From contig NZ_KB375281.1 in NCBI RefSeq assembly GCF_000336555.1, positions 2,964,926 to 3,028,925 on the forward strand: DNA of 64,000 nucleotides, given 5' to 3'. How positions within the stretch are numbered: position 1 is the first letter of the stretch; the number at the start of each line of letters is the position of its first letter. The notes under the pieces are model-generated. The model made no database searches, was not told the DNA's origin, and saw only the letters and a program-made list of their open reading frames with translations. A program made the position numbers and the translations under genes. Positions 7,857 through 16,791 of this stretch are shown here, in pieces. This stretch comes from Afipia clevelandensis ATCC 49720 (lineage in GTDB: Bacteria; Pseudomonadota; Alphaproteobacteria; Rhizobiales; Xanthobacteraceae).

Positions 7857-10187
7857 TTATGCCGCCTTCGTGGCTTTCGCCTGCTGGATCGCATCCCAGA
7901 TTTTTACTGGCGTGAGCGGCGTCTGCAGCGAGGTGATGCCAAACTCGCTCAACGCATCCATCACGCCATTCACGACGCAAGGCGGCCCGCCAATCGCGCC
8001 GGATTCGCCGCAGCCCTTGGCGCCGAGCGGATTGGTCTTGCACGGCGCGGAATCGTCAAGCGTGACGTCGATATGCGGCATGTCGCTGGCGCGCGGGATG
8101 CAGTAATCCTGATAGCTCGCGGTGAGCAATTGCCCCGACGGATCGTAGACCACGGCTTCGTACAGCGCCTGGCCGATGCCCTGCGCGACACCGCCGTGAA
8201 CCTGTCCGGTGACCAGCATCGGATTGATCGCGATGCCGACGTCGTCCACCGTGGTGTAACGCACCACGCGCGTGATGCCGGTCTCCGGATCAATTTCGAC
8301 TTCGCAGATATGCGTGCCGTTCGGCCAGGTAGGCCCGTCGACATCGCCCTGACTATTGACGGTAAGACGCGCGTCCTCCTCGTCCTTCGCTAGGTCGAAC
8401 AGGCTGACACGGCGGTCGGTGCCAACCACGGTCAGCATCCCGTCGCCATATTCGATATCGCCGACGGACGCTTCAAGCACATGCGAGGCCTTCTCGCGCG
8501 CCTTCTGAATGAGGTCGCCCGCCGAGACGACAGCCGCGGTGCCGCCCACGAACAGCGAACGCGAGCCGACGCTGCCGCCGCCAGTCGCCTTGTCGGTGTC
8601 GCCCTGAATGACGTCAATGCGGTCCAGCGGAATGCCAAGCGCCCCGGCGACCATCTGCGAATAACTGGTCTGCAATCCCTGCCCCATCGCCTGCGTGCCC
8701 GACTGCAGGATGACGCGCCCTTCCGCCGTTGCGTGCAGCGTCACCTTCTCGGTGTGAACGCGTCCGCCGGTCCACTCGATGTAGCTGGTCAGGCCGCGGC
8801 CGTAGAGCAGGCCTTTTTTCTTTGCGGCCTTCTTGCGCGCATTGAACCCGTCCCAGTCGGCGAGTTTCGAGGCGCGCTCCAGCATGTGCGCGAAAGCACC
8901 GCTGTCATAGGTTTCGCCGACCGCGTTCTTGTAGGGCAGTTGCGACGGCTTGATGTAGTTCACCTTGCGGATCTGGCGCGGGTCCATGCCGATCTGGCGG
9001 GCGGCCGCGTCCATCAGCCGCTCGACAATGAACACCGCTTCCGGCCGTCCGGCGCCGCGATAGGGGCCGGTGGGCGCGGTATGAGTCAGCACAGCCTTGA
9101 TGTCGAAGTGAATCAGCGGCAGGTCGTAGACACCCGTCGCCACGAACGGCCCGAGCACGAGCGGGATGATGACGCCCGCGCCGGTGAGATAGGCGCCCAC
9201 ACCGCCCAGCGAACGGACACGGAATGCCAGCACGCGGCCCTTTTCATCGAGCGCGAATTCACCGGTCGAGGTGAGATCGCGGCCATGATGGCCGCCGACA
9301 AAATCGTCGAGGCGGTCGCCGCGCCAGCGCACCGTGCGCTTCAGCTTCTGTGCCGCATAGGCGACGATGCCGTCTTCCGGATAAAGATTGACCTTGTGGC
9401 CGAAGCCGCCGCCGATGTCGCCGACCAGCACATGGACGCTGTCCTTCGGGCGCTTGAGCACAACATCGGCCAGAATGTCGCGCGTGGCGGTCGGAGTCTG
9501 GCTTTGAACATGCAGTGTCAGACGGCCGGTCTTCTTGTCGATCTCCGCCATGGTGCTGCGCGGCTCCAGTGCGGACGGCACCAGACGCTGGCTGGTCAGA
9601 TCGAGCGAAACGACGTGTTTGGCCTTCGCAAAGGCGGCTTCCGTTGCAGTTGCATCGCCGTAGCTCATGGAGGCTGCGATGTTGTCCGGCGCATCGGGCC
9701 AGACCACCGGCGCACCCGGCGCGAGTGCATCGGCCGGCGCAACCACTGCAGGCAGAATTTCATAGTCGATGGCAATGGCCTCGGCTGCGGTCTGCGCGTC
9801 GGCGCGCGACGCCGCCAGCACGGCGGCGACCGGTTCGCCCGCGAAGCGAACAATCTCATGCGCCAGAAGCCGGCGCGGGGGCGCCTGCATCGACGAGCCG
9901 TCGGGCCGCTTGAAAATCGGCAGTGTCGGAATGGTGCCGATATTGTCCGCGACCAGATCGGCGCCGGTATAGACGGCGGCTACGCCCTCCATCGCCAACG
10001 CTGCACCGGTGTCGATGGCCTTGATCCTCGCGTGCGCGTGCGGCGAACGCAGAACGTAGAGCCAAAGGCCACCGTCCTGCGGCTTGTCGTCGACGAAATG
10101 TCCCTGCCCGGTGAGAAGCCGCTGGTCTTCGAGACGCTTGACGGATTGTCCCGCGCCGAAGCGCAGATTGGCAGGCAGAATGTTCAT
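7857..10187 (-). CDS. Xanthine dehydrogenase-family molybdopterin-binding (large) subunit, orphan
   Basis: A 776-residue large subunit of a molybdenum hydroxylase. It begins with the aldehyde-oxidase a/b hammerhead (SVKRLEDQRLLTGQGHFVDD, then SPHAHARI) and carries the form II type active-site loop PYRGAGR at about 375-381. True CO dehydrogenases have AYxCSFR, so this is not a CO oxidiser. GxGGFGxK-type loop IGGGFGHK and a late CGESGAIGGPP segment with the catalytic glutamate are present. Small [2Fe-2S] and FAD subunits are absent next door. The open frame continues far upstream, antisense to the next gene; ATG 10187 is the real start, with AAGGAA six bases before it. Confidence 0.88.
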   Translation of the reverse strand: MNILPANLRFGAGQSVKRLEDQRLLTGQGHFVDDKPQDGGLWLYVLRSPHAHARIKAIDTGAALAMEGVAAVYTGADLVADNIGTIPTLPIFKRPDGSSMQAPPRRLLAHEIVRFAGEPVAAVLAASRADAQTAAEAIAIDYEILPAVVAPADALAPGAPVVWPDAPDNIAASMSYGDATATEAAFAKAKHVVSLDLTSQRLVPSALEPRSTMAEIDKKTGRLTLHVQSQTPTATRDILADVVLKRPKDSVHVLVGDIGGGFGHKVNLYPEDGIVAYAAQKLKRTVRWRGDRLDDFVGGHHGRDLTSTGEFALDEKGRVLAFRVRSLGGVGAYLTGAGVIIPLVLGPFVATGVYDLPLIHFDIKAVLTHTAPTGPYRGAGRPEAVFIVERLMDAAARQIGMDPRQIRKVNYIKPSQLPYKNAVGETYDSGAFAHMLERASKLADWDGFNARKKAAKKKGLLYGRGLTSYIEWTGGRVHTEKVTLHATAEGRVILQSGTQAMGQGLQTSYSQMVAGALGIPLDRIDVIQGDTDKATGGGSVGSRSLFVGGTAAVVSAGDLIQKAREKASHVLEASVGDIEYGDGMLTVVGTDRRVSLFDLAKDEEDARLTVNSQGDVDGPTWPNGTHICEVEIDPETGITRVVRYTTVDDVGIAINPMLVTGQVHGGVAQGIGQALYEAVVYDPSGQLLTASYQDYCIPRASDMPHIDVTLDDSAPCKTNPLGAKGCGESGAIGGPPCVVNGVMDALSEFGITSLQTPLTPVKIWDAIQQAKATKAA

Positions 10188-10388
10188 GGATATTCCTTCG
10201 CGATGTGCAGCCAGACACCGGGGTCGGCACGCTGACGCGACCCGAATGCTGGTTCCGCATAGCACAAACGTGCTACCGGAGTTGAGTCCGCGATTTGGTT
10301 TTCCGCCATGCGCGGGAATCGGGGCTTTCCTGCCCCGAAAGCCGTGCCGCAGCCTTGCATGCCGCTCCACGCCCACTAAGGTCGTGTC

Positions 10389-12509
10389 ATGAACCAGATG
10401 CTGCGTCCCAAATCCTCGCCGCCGAAATCTGTGCCTCAACGGGTCGCAGCCACCGCCTGTCCGCACGATTGCCCGTCGACCTGCGCCCTGGAAGTGGATG
10501 TGCTGGACGAGCGCACCATCGGCCGCGTGCGCGGAGCGCGGGACAACAGCTACACCGCAGGCGTGATCTGCGCCAAGGTCGCCCGCTATGCCGAACGGAT
10601 TCATCATCCGGATCGCCTGACCAGGCCGCTGGTCCGCACCGGCGCAAAAGGCTCCGGCACCTTCGCGCCGATTGCGTGGGACGAGGCGCTCGATCTGGCC
10701 GCAGAGAAGTTTCGCGTGGCTGAGGCGCGCTACGGTTCCGAGACGGTGTGGCCGTACCAGTATGCCGGCACCATGGGCCTTGTGATGCGCGACGGCATCC
10801 ATCGCCTGCGCCATGCCAAGAAGTATTCCGGCTTTCACTCCACCATCTGCGTCAATCCGGCATGGACCGGATTTGTCGCAGGCACCGGCCTGCTCGCCGG
10901 ACCCGATCCGCGCGAGATGGCGAAGTCCGATTGCGTGGTGATCTGGGGCACCAACGCGGTCAGCACCCAGGTCAACGTGATGACCCACGCAACCCGCGCG
11001 CGCAAGGAGCGCGGCGCGAAGATCGTCGCGGTCGATGTCTATATGAACGGCACCATGGAACAGGCCGACCTTGCCGTGCTGGTGCGGCCCGGCACCGACG
11101 GCGCGCTGGCTTGCGCGGTGATGCATTGCCTGTTCCGCGACGGCAAGGCCGATCGCGATTTCCTCGCGCAACATACCGACGCGCCGGATGAACTCGAGCA
11201 ACATCTGCGCAGCCGTGGCCCCGAATGGGCCTCGCAAATCACCGGCTGCCCGGTCGAGACCATCGAAGAATTCGCGCGGCTCGTCGGCAACACGCCGCGA
11301 ACCTATTTCCGGCTGGGCTACGGTTTCGCGCGGTCGCGCAACGGCGCGGCGAACATGCATGCGGCAAGTTGCATCGCGGCGGTGAGCGGCGCATGGCGTT
11401 ACGAGGGCGGCGGCGCATTCCACAACAACGGCGCAATCTTTCACTGGGACCGCAGCCTGATCGAGGGAACCGATATGGTCGATCCCTCGATCCGCATGCT
11501 GGACCAGTCGCAAATTGGCGCGATCCTGTGCGGCGACAAGGATGCGTTGTTCAACGGCCCGCCGGTGACGGCGATGCTGATCCAGAACACCAATCCGGTG
11601 ACGGTGGCGCCGGACCAGACCCGCGTGAAACAGGGCTTCGCGCGCGACGACCTGTTCGTCTGCGTGCATGAGCAGTTCATGACCGAGACGGCGAAGGCCG
11701 CCGATCTCGTGCTGCCCGCGACAATGTTCATGGAGCATGACGACATCTATCAGGGCGGCGGGCAGCAGCACATCCTGCTTGGACCCAAGCTGATCGAGCC
11801 TCCGGGAGAATGCCGCTCCAACCATGATGTCATCGTCGGTCTTGCGAAGCGGCTCGGCGCGCAGCATCGCGGCTTCGACATGACGCCGCGCGACATCATC
11901 GACTGGACGCTGCAAAAATCCGGCTGGGGCACGCTGGAAAATCTGGAGCGCGAGCGCTGGATCGACTGCCAGCCGGATTTCGACACCGCGCACTACACCA
12001 AGGGTTTTGCGTGGCCCGACAAGAAATTCCGCTTCAAGCCGGACTGGCCGACAGTGCCGTTCCGCAGCCCGGGGCTTTCCGGCCCGGTGGACGGCCTTCC
12101 GAAACTGCCGGACCACTGGACGGTGATCGAGGAAGCCGATGAGCGCCACGCCTTCCGGCTCGCCACGTCTCCGGCGCGCAACTTCCTCAACACGACCTTC
12201 AATGAAACGCCGACATCGCTCGGTCGCGAACAGCGGCCGACGGTGATGATCCACCCCGAAGATGCAGCCACTCTTTCGATTGCCGATGGCGACAAGGTGA
12301 TCCTCGGCAATCCGCGCGGCGAGGTGCGCCTTCATGCAAAGATCTTCGAGGGCGTGCGCCGCGGCGTGCTGATCGCAGAATCAATCTGGCCGAACAGCGC
12401 TTTTGAGGACGGGCGCGGCATCAACACCCTCACCGGCGCGGACCCGGTGGCGCCCTATGGTGGCGCGGCCTTCCACGACAACCGGGTGTGGATCAAGCCG
12501 GCGGCGTGA
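10389..12509 (+). CDS. Molybdopterin oxidoreductase of the DMSO-reductase/formate dehydrogenase family
   Basis: A 706-residue single-subunit Mo-bisMGD enzyme. The N-terminal [4Fe-4S] motif is C24-x3-C28-x3-C32 with the fourth cysteine at C61 (GVICAKV). The family's MGD-binding segments follow (for example VVIWGTNAVSTQVN and IQNTNPVTVAPD), and a C-terminal molydopterin-dinucleotide domain closes the protein (MIHPEDAATLSIADGDKV). No Tat signal is visible, so it is probably cytosolic. Electron donor and acceptor are unknown. It faces away from the Mo-hydroxylase gene. Its stop abuts the stop of the convergent TauE gene with no gap. Confidence 0.85.
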   Translation: MNQMLRPKSSPPKSVPQRVAATACPHDCPSTCALEVDVLDERTIGRVRGARDNSYTAGVICAKVARYAERIHHPDRLTRPLVRTGAKGSGTFAPIAWDEALDLAAEKFRVAEARYGSETVWPYQYAGTMGLVMRDGIHRLRHAKKYSGFHSTICVNPAWTGFVAGTGLLAGPDPREMAKSDCVVIWGTNAVSTQVNVMTHATRARKERGAKIVAVDVYMNGTMEQADLAVLVRPGTDGALACAVMHCLFRDGKADRDFLAQHTDAPDELEQHLRSRGPEWASQITGCPVETIEEFARLVGNTPRTYFRLGYGFARSRNGAANMHAASCIAAVSGAWRYEGGGAFHNNGAIFHWDRSLIEGTDMVDPSIRMLDQSQIGAILCGDKDALFNGPPVTAMLIQNTNPVTVAPDQTRVKQGFARDDLFVCVHEQFMTETAKAADLVLPATMFMEHDDIYQGGGQQHILLGPKLIEPPGECRSNHDVIVGLAKRLGAQHRGFDMTPRDIIDWTLQKSGWGTLENLERERWIDCQPDFDTAHYTKGFAWPDKKFRFKPDWPTVPFRSPGLSGPVDGLPKLPDHWTVIEEADERHAFRLATSPARNFLNTTFNETPTSLGREQRPTVMIHPEDAATLSIADGDKVILGNPRGEVRLHAKIFEGVRRGVLIAESIWPNSAFEDGRGINTLTGADPVAPYGGAAFHDNRVWIKPAA

Positions 12510-13283
12510 TTACATCACGCTGCGGGCCAGCATATAGATCGCCACAACAGTAATGACGCCCACGAAAATATCGTTGAGCAAGGCCCGCCGGTCGGCGAGC
12601 AGATGCACCGATTTCACGCCGAGATAGCCGCCCGCAAGTCCCCCGCCGATAAAGACCGCGGTCAGCGGCCAGTTCACAAGGCCGGAGACCGCGTAGCTTG
12701 CGGCGGTGGTCAGGCCGAAAGCCAGCACCGCCACCAGCGACGAACTGACCGCGTAGACCAGCGGCATGTCGGTGGCGAACACCAATGCCGGCACGATCAG
12801 AAATCCGCCGCCGATTCCAAAGAAGCCCGACAGAATTCCGGTCACCAGTCCGAGGCCGGCCAGCACCGGCGCGTTGGCCTGGCTGAGTTGCACCGACTTG
12901 TCGCCGCCATGATCGCGGCGGCGGCGCATCAGAAAGGCAACCACCAGCATCAGCATCGCGAACATCATCAGCAGCCGCTGGCCGTCCACCATCTTGCCGA
13001 CAACGGAGCCGAGCGCCGCGCCGGCCACCCCGGCCGCGGCCAGCACCGCCGCGCAGCCCCATTTCACCATGCCGGTGCGCGCATGGATCATCAGGTTGAA
13101 CGCCGCGCTCGCCGCCACCGCCAGCGAACTGGTGCCGATCGCCACATGCGCGTTCGGGACGCCGACCAGATAGACCATCAGCGGCACCGCGAGAATTGAC
13201 CCTCCGCCGCCCACGAGACCGAGCGAGAAACCAACAAGCGAGCCTGACGCCGCTCCGAGCAACCCTTGCGTCAGGGACATCAT
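12510..13283 (-). CDS. Sulfite exporter TauE/SafE family membrane protein
   Basis: A 257-residue membrane protein with about seven or eight hydrophobic segments and the glycine-rich loop GFSLGLVGGGGSILAVPLMVYL, repeated in the second half as GFFGIGGGFLIVPALV. This two-fold internal repeat is the TauE/SafE signature. Family members export sulfite, sulfoacetate or related organosulfur anions. It is the last gene of the bigR-rhodanese-tauE operon (39-base gap to the rhodanese). The likely cargo is therefore sulfite made when persulfide is oxidised by Blh. Start ATG 13283; a second ATG follows at once. Confidence 0.85.
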   Translation of the reverse strand: MMSLTQGLLGAASGSLVGFSLGLVGGGGSILAVPLMVYLVGVPNAHVAIGTSSLAVAASAAFNLMIHARTGMVKWGCAAVLAAAGVAGAALGSVVGKMVDGQRLLMMFAMLMLVVAFLMRRRRDHGGDKSVQLSQANAPVLAGLGLVTGILSGFFGIGGGFLIVPALVFATDMPLVYAVSSSLVAVLAFGLTTAASYAVSGLVNWPLTAVFIGGGLAGGYLGVKSVHLLADRRALLNDIFVGVITVVAIYMLARSVM

Positions 13284-13322
13284 GGTTTCATTCTCACTTG
13301 CAACGGGGAAGCGTTCGCGCGA

Positions 13323-13859
13323 TCAGGCCGGACCCAGTATGCCGCGATTCCATGGCGCGAACTTTAGCAGCTTGGCCATTCCACAGGTTCCGGTCAGTCC
13401 CGCGAACAAAAGGCCCGCGCCGATGAATCCAGGCACCGCATAGAATGCCGGCGAGACGAACGCGCCCAGCAGCACGCCGCCAAGACCAAGGCTGCCAGCC
13501 ACGATCTGCACCTGCCGCTGCATTTCGATCGGCTGACGGCGATCCGTCACCACCGGCAATCCGGCCTTGCGCCACGCATCGAGACCGCCCTCCACAACGA
13601 AGGCCTCGCAACCGTCGCCTGCGCGCGCCTGCAGCCGGGCCGCGTTCATCTGTGTCCGCTGGCCGGAGCGGCAATGGAAGATCACGGGCTTTCCGCGATG
13701 AAGCGCGAAATCTGCCTGATCCAGCGTGGAGAGCGGCAGGCTCCGGGCGGCGGCAATGCGCTCGCGCGCATGCTCGTCCGCCTCGCGGATATCGAGCAGA
13801 ATCGCACCCTCGTTCAGCATCTCGCGGGCTTTCTTGGGACTGACAGTTCGCAGCGTCAT
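13323..13859 (-). CDS. Membrane-anchored rhodanese-like sulfurtransferase (with DUF2892-type tail)
   Basis: A 178-residue protein. Residues 1-115 form a single rhodanese domain with active-site C63 in FHCRSGQRTQ. The loop after the cysteine is six residues, as in single-domain thiosulfate sulfurtransferases. Residues 120-178 hold two hydrophobic segments of the DUF2892 type, so the catalytic domain is probably tethered to the inner face of the membrane. Rhodaneses move sulfane sulfur between persulfide, thiosulfate and sulfite. It is the second gene after bigR (22-base gap), which fits a role in clearing persulfide together with Blh and the TauE exporter. Confidence 0.87.
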   Translation of the reverse strand: MTLRTVSPKKAREMLNEGAILLDIREADEHARERIAAARSLPLSTLDQADFALHRGKPVIFHCRSGQRTQMNAARLQARAGDGCEAFVVEGGLDAWRKAGLPVVTDRRQPIEMQRQVQIVAGSLGLGGVLLGAFVSPAFYAVPGFIGAGLLFAGLTGTCGMAKLLKFAPWNRGILGPA

Positions 13860-13881
13860 GATGGTTCTCCAATCGTGAGGT

Positions 13882-14217
13882 TCAGCGCCGGGTCCGGCGC
13901 GCGGGTGGCGGACAAAAGAGGCCTTGAAGCGTCGACAGAAGCTGTTCGATGCGCGGATCGGCGATCCGGTACCAGAGCACTTGTGACTCCCGCCGGAAGG
14001 TCACGAGCTTCTCGTCCCGCATCCTCGCCAGATGTTGCGACAGTGCCGACTGGCTCAAGCCAACGGCCTCCGCCAGCGCCGAGACGTTCGCCTCGCCCCA
14101 TTCCACCAGCTTGCAAAGGATCATCAGCCGCCGCTCGTTGCCGAGTTCGCGCAGGATCGCCGCGACTTCGGCGGCTTGCGCCTCGAACGCGGCAAGATCG
14201 GAAAATCGGACGCTCAT
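13882..14217 (-). CDS. bigR: ArsR-family sulfide/persulfide-responsive repressor BigR
   Basis: A 111-residue winged-helix regulator of the ArsR fold: ERRLMILCKLVEWGEANVSALAEAVGLSQSALSQHLARMRDE contains the recognition helix. The two cysteines of the BigR/SqrR subfamily are present, one in ILCKLV (C35) and one in LFCPPP (C102). In characterised members these form a disulfide or tetrasulfide and release DNA on exposure to sulfide or persulfide. Two starts are possible: ATG 14223 touches AAGGA with no spacing, whereas ATG 14217 has six bases, so 14217 is chosen. It heads the rhodanese and TauE genes and is divergent from blh across an AT-rich inverted repeat. Confidence 0.88.
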   Translation of the reverse strand: MSVRFSDLAAFEAQAAEVAAILRELGNERRLMILCKLVEWGEANVSALAEAVGLSQSALSQHLARMRDEKLVTFRRESQVLWYRIADPRIEQLLSTLQGLFCPPPARRTRR

Positions 14218-14226
14218 CGCCATTCC

Positions 14227-14265
14227 TTATATTAGCTATTGCTTATTTAGCATTGTCTAATATAA
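14227..14265. promoter_or_regulatory. Probable BigR operator and divergent promoter region
   Basis: TTATATTAG (14227-14235) and CTAATATAA (14257-14265) form a perfect 9-bp inverted repeat in a markedly AT-rich gap between bigR and blh. The element lies only ten bases upstream of the bigR start and 42 bases from blh. A repressor bound here could block both promoters. Published BigR boxes are also AT-rich palindromes of the ATATTAG type; binding here is inferred. Confidence 0.65.
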
Positions 14266-14306
14266 TAAGTCAACTCCCGACTGACCGACATTGAAAGGCG
14301 CGCACC

Positions 14307-15188
14307 ATGACTGTCACACCGGACATCCAGGCGTTCTTCGACGAACCCACCAACACCATCAGCTATCTGGTCTCAGACCCTTCGACGGGACAAAGCGCGG
14401 TGATCGACCCTGTGCTCGATTACGATCCCAAATCGGGCGAGGTAGACACCCGCTCCGTGGAGACGATTCTCAAGGCCGCCGCCGACCGCAAGCTGACCAT
14501 CGTCTGGGCGCTGGAAACCCATGCCCATGCCGATCACCTTTCGGGCGCTCCTTACATCAAGGCGAAAACCGGCGCGCAGATCGGCATTGGCGAACACATC
14601 AAGGATGTGCAGCGGATCTTCCGCCCTATCTTCAATGCAACCGACATGAAGCCCGAAGGCGGCGATTTCGATCACCTGTTCAAGGACGGCGAAGTTTTCA
14701 AGATCGGCAATCTCGCGGTGGAATGCATCTATACGCCGGGCCATACACCCGCCGACCTCAGCTACAGGATCGGCGACGCCGTGTTTGTCGGCGACACGAT
14801 GTTCATGCCGGACTACGGCACCGCGCGCGCGGATTTCCCCGGCGGCGACGCGCACCAGTTGTATCGCTCGATCTGGAAGCTGCTGTCATTGCCGCCGGAG
14901 ACGCGCCTGTTCATGTGTCACGACTACAAGGCGCCGGGCCGCGATACCTACGCATGGGAAACCACGGTGCGCGAACAGCGCGAGCGGAACGTCCACATCG
15001 GCGGCGGCAAGACCGAGGACGAGTTTGTGGCCGCCCGCATGACGCGCGACGCCACGCTGTCCGCACCGACCCTGCTGCTGCCGTCGATTCAGGTCAACAT
15101 CCGCGCCGGGGCGTTTCCGCCGGCGGAAGATAACGGCGTGCATTACCTGCTGATTCCGGTGACATTCAAGGCATCGGCAGCGCGATAG
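14307..15188 (+). CDS. blh: Blh: ETHE1-like metallo-beta-lactamase fold persulfide dioxygenase
   Basis: A 293-residue MBL-fold hydrolase. The HxHxDH motif is H72-A-H74-A-D76-H77, followed by H146 (YTPGHTPADLSY), D163 (VGDTMFMPDYG) and H205 (MCHDYKAPG). This ligand set, with the PDYGTARADFPGG segment, matches ETHE1/Blh enzymes that use one mononuclear iron to oxidise glutathione persulfide to sulfite. It is transcribed away from bigR, rhodanese and the TauE exporter. The locus therefore reads as sulfide or persulfide sensing, oxidation to sulfite, sulfur transfer and sulfite export. Confidence 0.9.
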   Translation: MTVTPDIQAFFDEPTNTISYLVSDPSTGQSAVIDPVLDYDPKSGEVDTRSVETILKAAADRKLTIVWALETHAHADHLSGAPYIKAKTGAQIGIGEHIKDVQRIFRPIFNATDMKPEGGDFDHLFKDGEVFKIGNLAVECIYTPGHTPADLSYRIGDAVFVGDTMFMPDYGTARADFPGGDAHQLYRSIWKLLSLPPETRLFMCHDYKAPGRDTYAWETTVREQRERNVHIGGGKTEDEFVAARMTRDATLSAPTLLLPSIQVNIRAGAFPPAEDNGVHYLLIPVTFKASAAR

Positions 15189-15195
15189 TCGCCGC

Positions 15196-16716
15196 TTATG
15201 CCCTTGCGGCATTCTCCCAATAAGGATCGCGCAGCTTGCGCTTGAAAATCTTGCCGCTGGCCTCGCGCGGAAGTTCGTCGAGGAACCTGATGTCCTTCGG
15301 CACCTTGAAATTCGCGAGCCGCTTGCGGAGATAATCCTGCACGGCTGCGGGCGTCAGTGACACGCCGGCGTCCTGCTCGATGCAGGCCATCAGCCGTTCG
15401 CCATACTCGTCATCGGGGATGCCGAACACCGCGCAATCGCGCACGCCGTCCATGCCGATCAGCGTGTTCTCGATCTCGGCGGGATAGATGTTGACGCCAC
15501 CCGAAATCACCATGTCGCGCTTGCGGTCGCACAGGAACAAGTAGCCATCGTCGTCGAGATAGCCGACGTCCCCGACGCTGATCAGTCCCTCGCGGCCCGC
15601 TTCCTCGCGCGCGCCGGCCTTGCGGTGATAGTCGAAATCCGGGATCGCGGTCTGCCGCATGAAAATCTCACCGATCTCGTTGGCCTTGCGTGGCTCTCCG
15701 TTCGGACCGAAAATTTTCACGATGCCGCCTTCGATAGCGCGGCCAACGGTGCCGGGTTTCGCCAGCGCTTCCTGCGCAGAGTGCCAGACCGGAATGCCGG
15801 TTTCGGTCGAGCCAAAGTATTCATGAACCACCGGTCCCCACCAGTCGATCATCGCCCGCTTCACAGGCACCGGGCACGACGCCGCGCCATGCACGACAAA
15901 GCGCAGCGACGACAGGTCGTAGCGGGATTTCACCTCATCCGGCAGCCGCAGCAGGCGCACGAACATGGTCGGCACCATGTGCATGTGCGTGACCTTGTGC
16001 CGCTCAATGAGCTGCAGCAGATCCTCGGGATCGAAGCGCGGCTCAAGCACGATGGTGCAGCCGTGACGGAATGCCAGCATGCCGTAGGAATTCGGCGCCG
16101 AGTGATACATCGGCCCGTTCATCAGAATGATCTGATCCTCGTTTGGTTTCACGCCATAGGTGATGCCACTGACGCGCTCTGCGGCAGCCATCAGCTCCGG
16201 CGGCATCGGCATACGACGCACGCCTTTCGGACGGCCCGTGGTGCCGGAGGTATAGAACATCGGCGAGGCGCGGCCCGGCGCTTCGCGCGACGGCGCGTGA
16301 CCATCGCGCCAGGTGTCCCAGTTGACATAGCCATCGGGCACGCGCGCGAGTTCGGGCGAAACGCCGAACGCGCCGACGATTTCGGGCGGCGTTTCCACCA
16401 CCAGCAATGGCAACCGCTTGGGCAGACCGTCCTTGATCTGCGGCAGCAGGTCGGCGTGACAGACCAGCGCCTGCGCGCCGCTGTCGGCGAGAATGTAGGC
16501 GACCTCCTCGGACTTCAGGTGCCAGTTGATCGGCACCACCGGCGAGCCGAGCATTGCTGCGGCCGACGAAGCCTCGAAGAACGCGAAATCGTTGCGCAGC
16601 ATCAGCCCCACGGGCGCGCCATCGCGGACGCCCAGCGCCTTGAAGCCGCTGGCGGCCCGCGCAATGCGTTCCTGGATGTCGGGATAACTGATCCGGCGTT
16701 CGCCGCTGATAATCAT
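15196..16716 (-). CDS. AMP-binding acyl-CoA synthetase (fatty/aromatic acid CoA ligase)
   Basis: A 506-residue adenylate-forming ligase. The phosphate-binding loop YTSGTTGRPKG is at about 155-165. The hinge region VGDVGYLDDDGYLFLCDRKRDM and the C-terminal catalytic lysine segment EASGKIFKRKLRD are intact. Such enzymes activate a carboxylic acid with ATP and attach CoA. ATG 16716 is preferred over upstream codons because GGAGCG lies five bases before it. It follows a binding protein and a nitronate-monooxygenase-like gene on the same strand but is separated from them by a strong terminator hairpin, so its expression may be partly uncoupled. The acid is unknown. Confidence 0.86.
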   Translation of the reverse strand: MIISGERRISYPDIQERIARAASGFKALGVRDGAPVGLMLRNDFAFFEASSAAAMLGSPVVPINWHLKSEEVAYILADSGAQALVCHADLLPQIKDGLPKRLPLLVVETPPEIVGAFGVSPELARVPDGYVNWDTWRDGHAPSREAPGRASPMFYTSGTTGRPKGVRRMPMPPELMAAAERVSGITYGVKPNEDQIILMNGPMYHSAPNSYGMLAFRHGCTIVLEPRFDPEDLLQLIERHKVTHMHMVPTMFVRLLRLPDEVKSRYDLSSLRFVVHGAASCPVPVKRAMIDWWGPVVHEYFGSTETGIPVWHSAQEALAKPGTVGRAIEGGIVKIFGPNGEPRKANEIGEIFMRQTAIPDFDYHRKAGAREEAGREGLISVGDVGYLDDDGYLFLCDRKRDMVISGGVNIYPAEIENTLIGMDGVRDCAVFGIPDDEYGERLMACIEQDAGVSLTPAAVQDYLRKRLANFKVPKDIRFLDELPREASGKIFKRKLRDPYWENAARA

Positions 16717-16734
16717 CGTATCGCTCCGGCTCAA

Positions 16735-16775
16735 AGAAAACGAAACAGGCACGTCCGGGAGTCCGGACGTGCCTG
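16735..16775 (-). terminator. Intrinsic terminator or attenuator between binding-protein and ligase genes
   Basis: A perfect 13-bp stem, CAGGCACGTCCGG (16746-16758) and CCGGACGTGCCTG (16763-16775), has a four-base loop. On the minus strand it is followed by TTTCGTTTTCTTT, a good U-rich tract. It would end most transcripts after the binding-protein gene and lower expression of the ligase. Confidence 0.78.
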
Positions 16776-16791
16776 CCGCTGACGCATGTGT

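Noticed and set aside
10188-12335. Continuation of the minus-strand frame of the Mo-hydroxylase large subunit to 12335 (1492 codons in total)
   Set aside because: The extra 716 codons lie antisense to the well-supported plus-strand oxidoreductase and show no family similarity; a good ribosome site and the family start lie at 10187.
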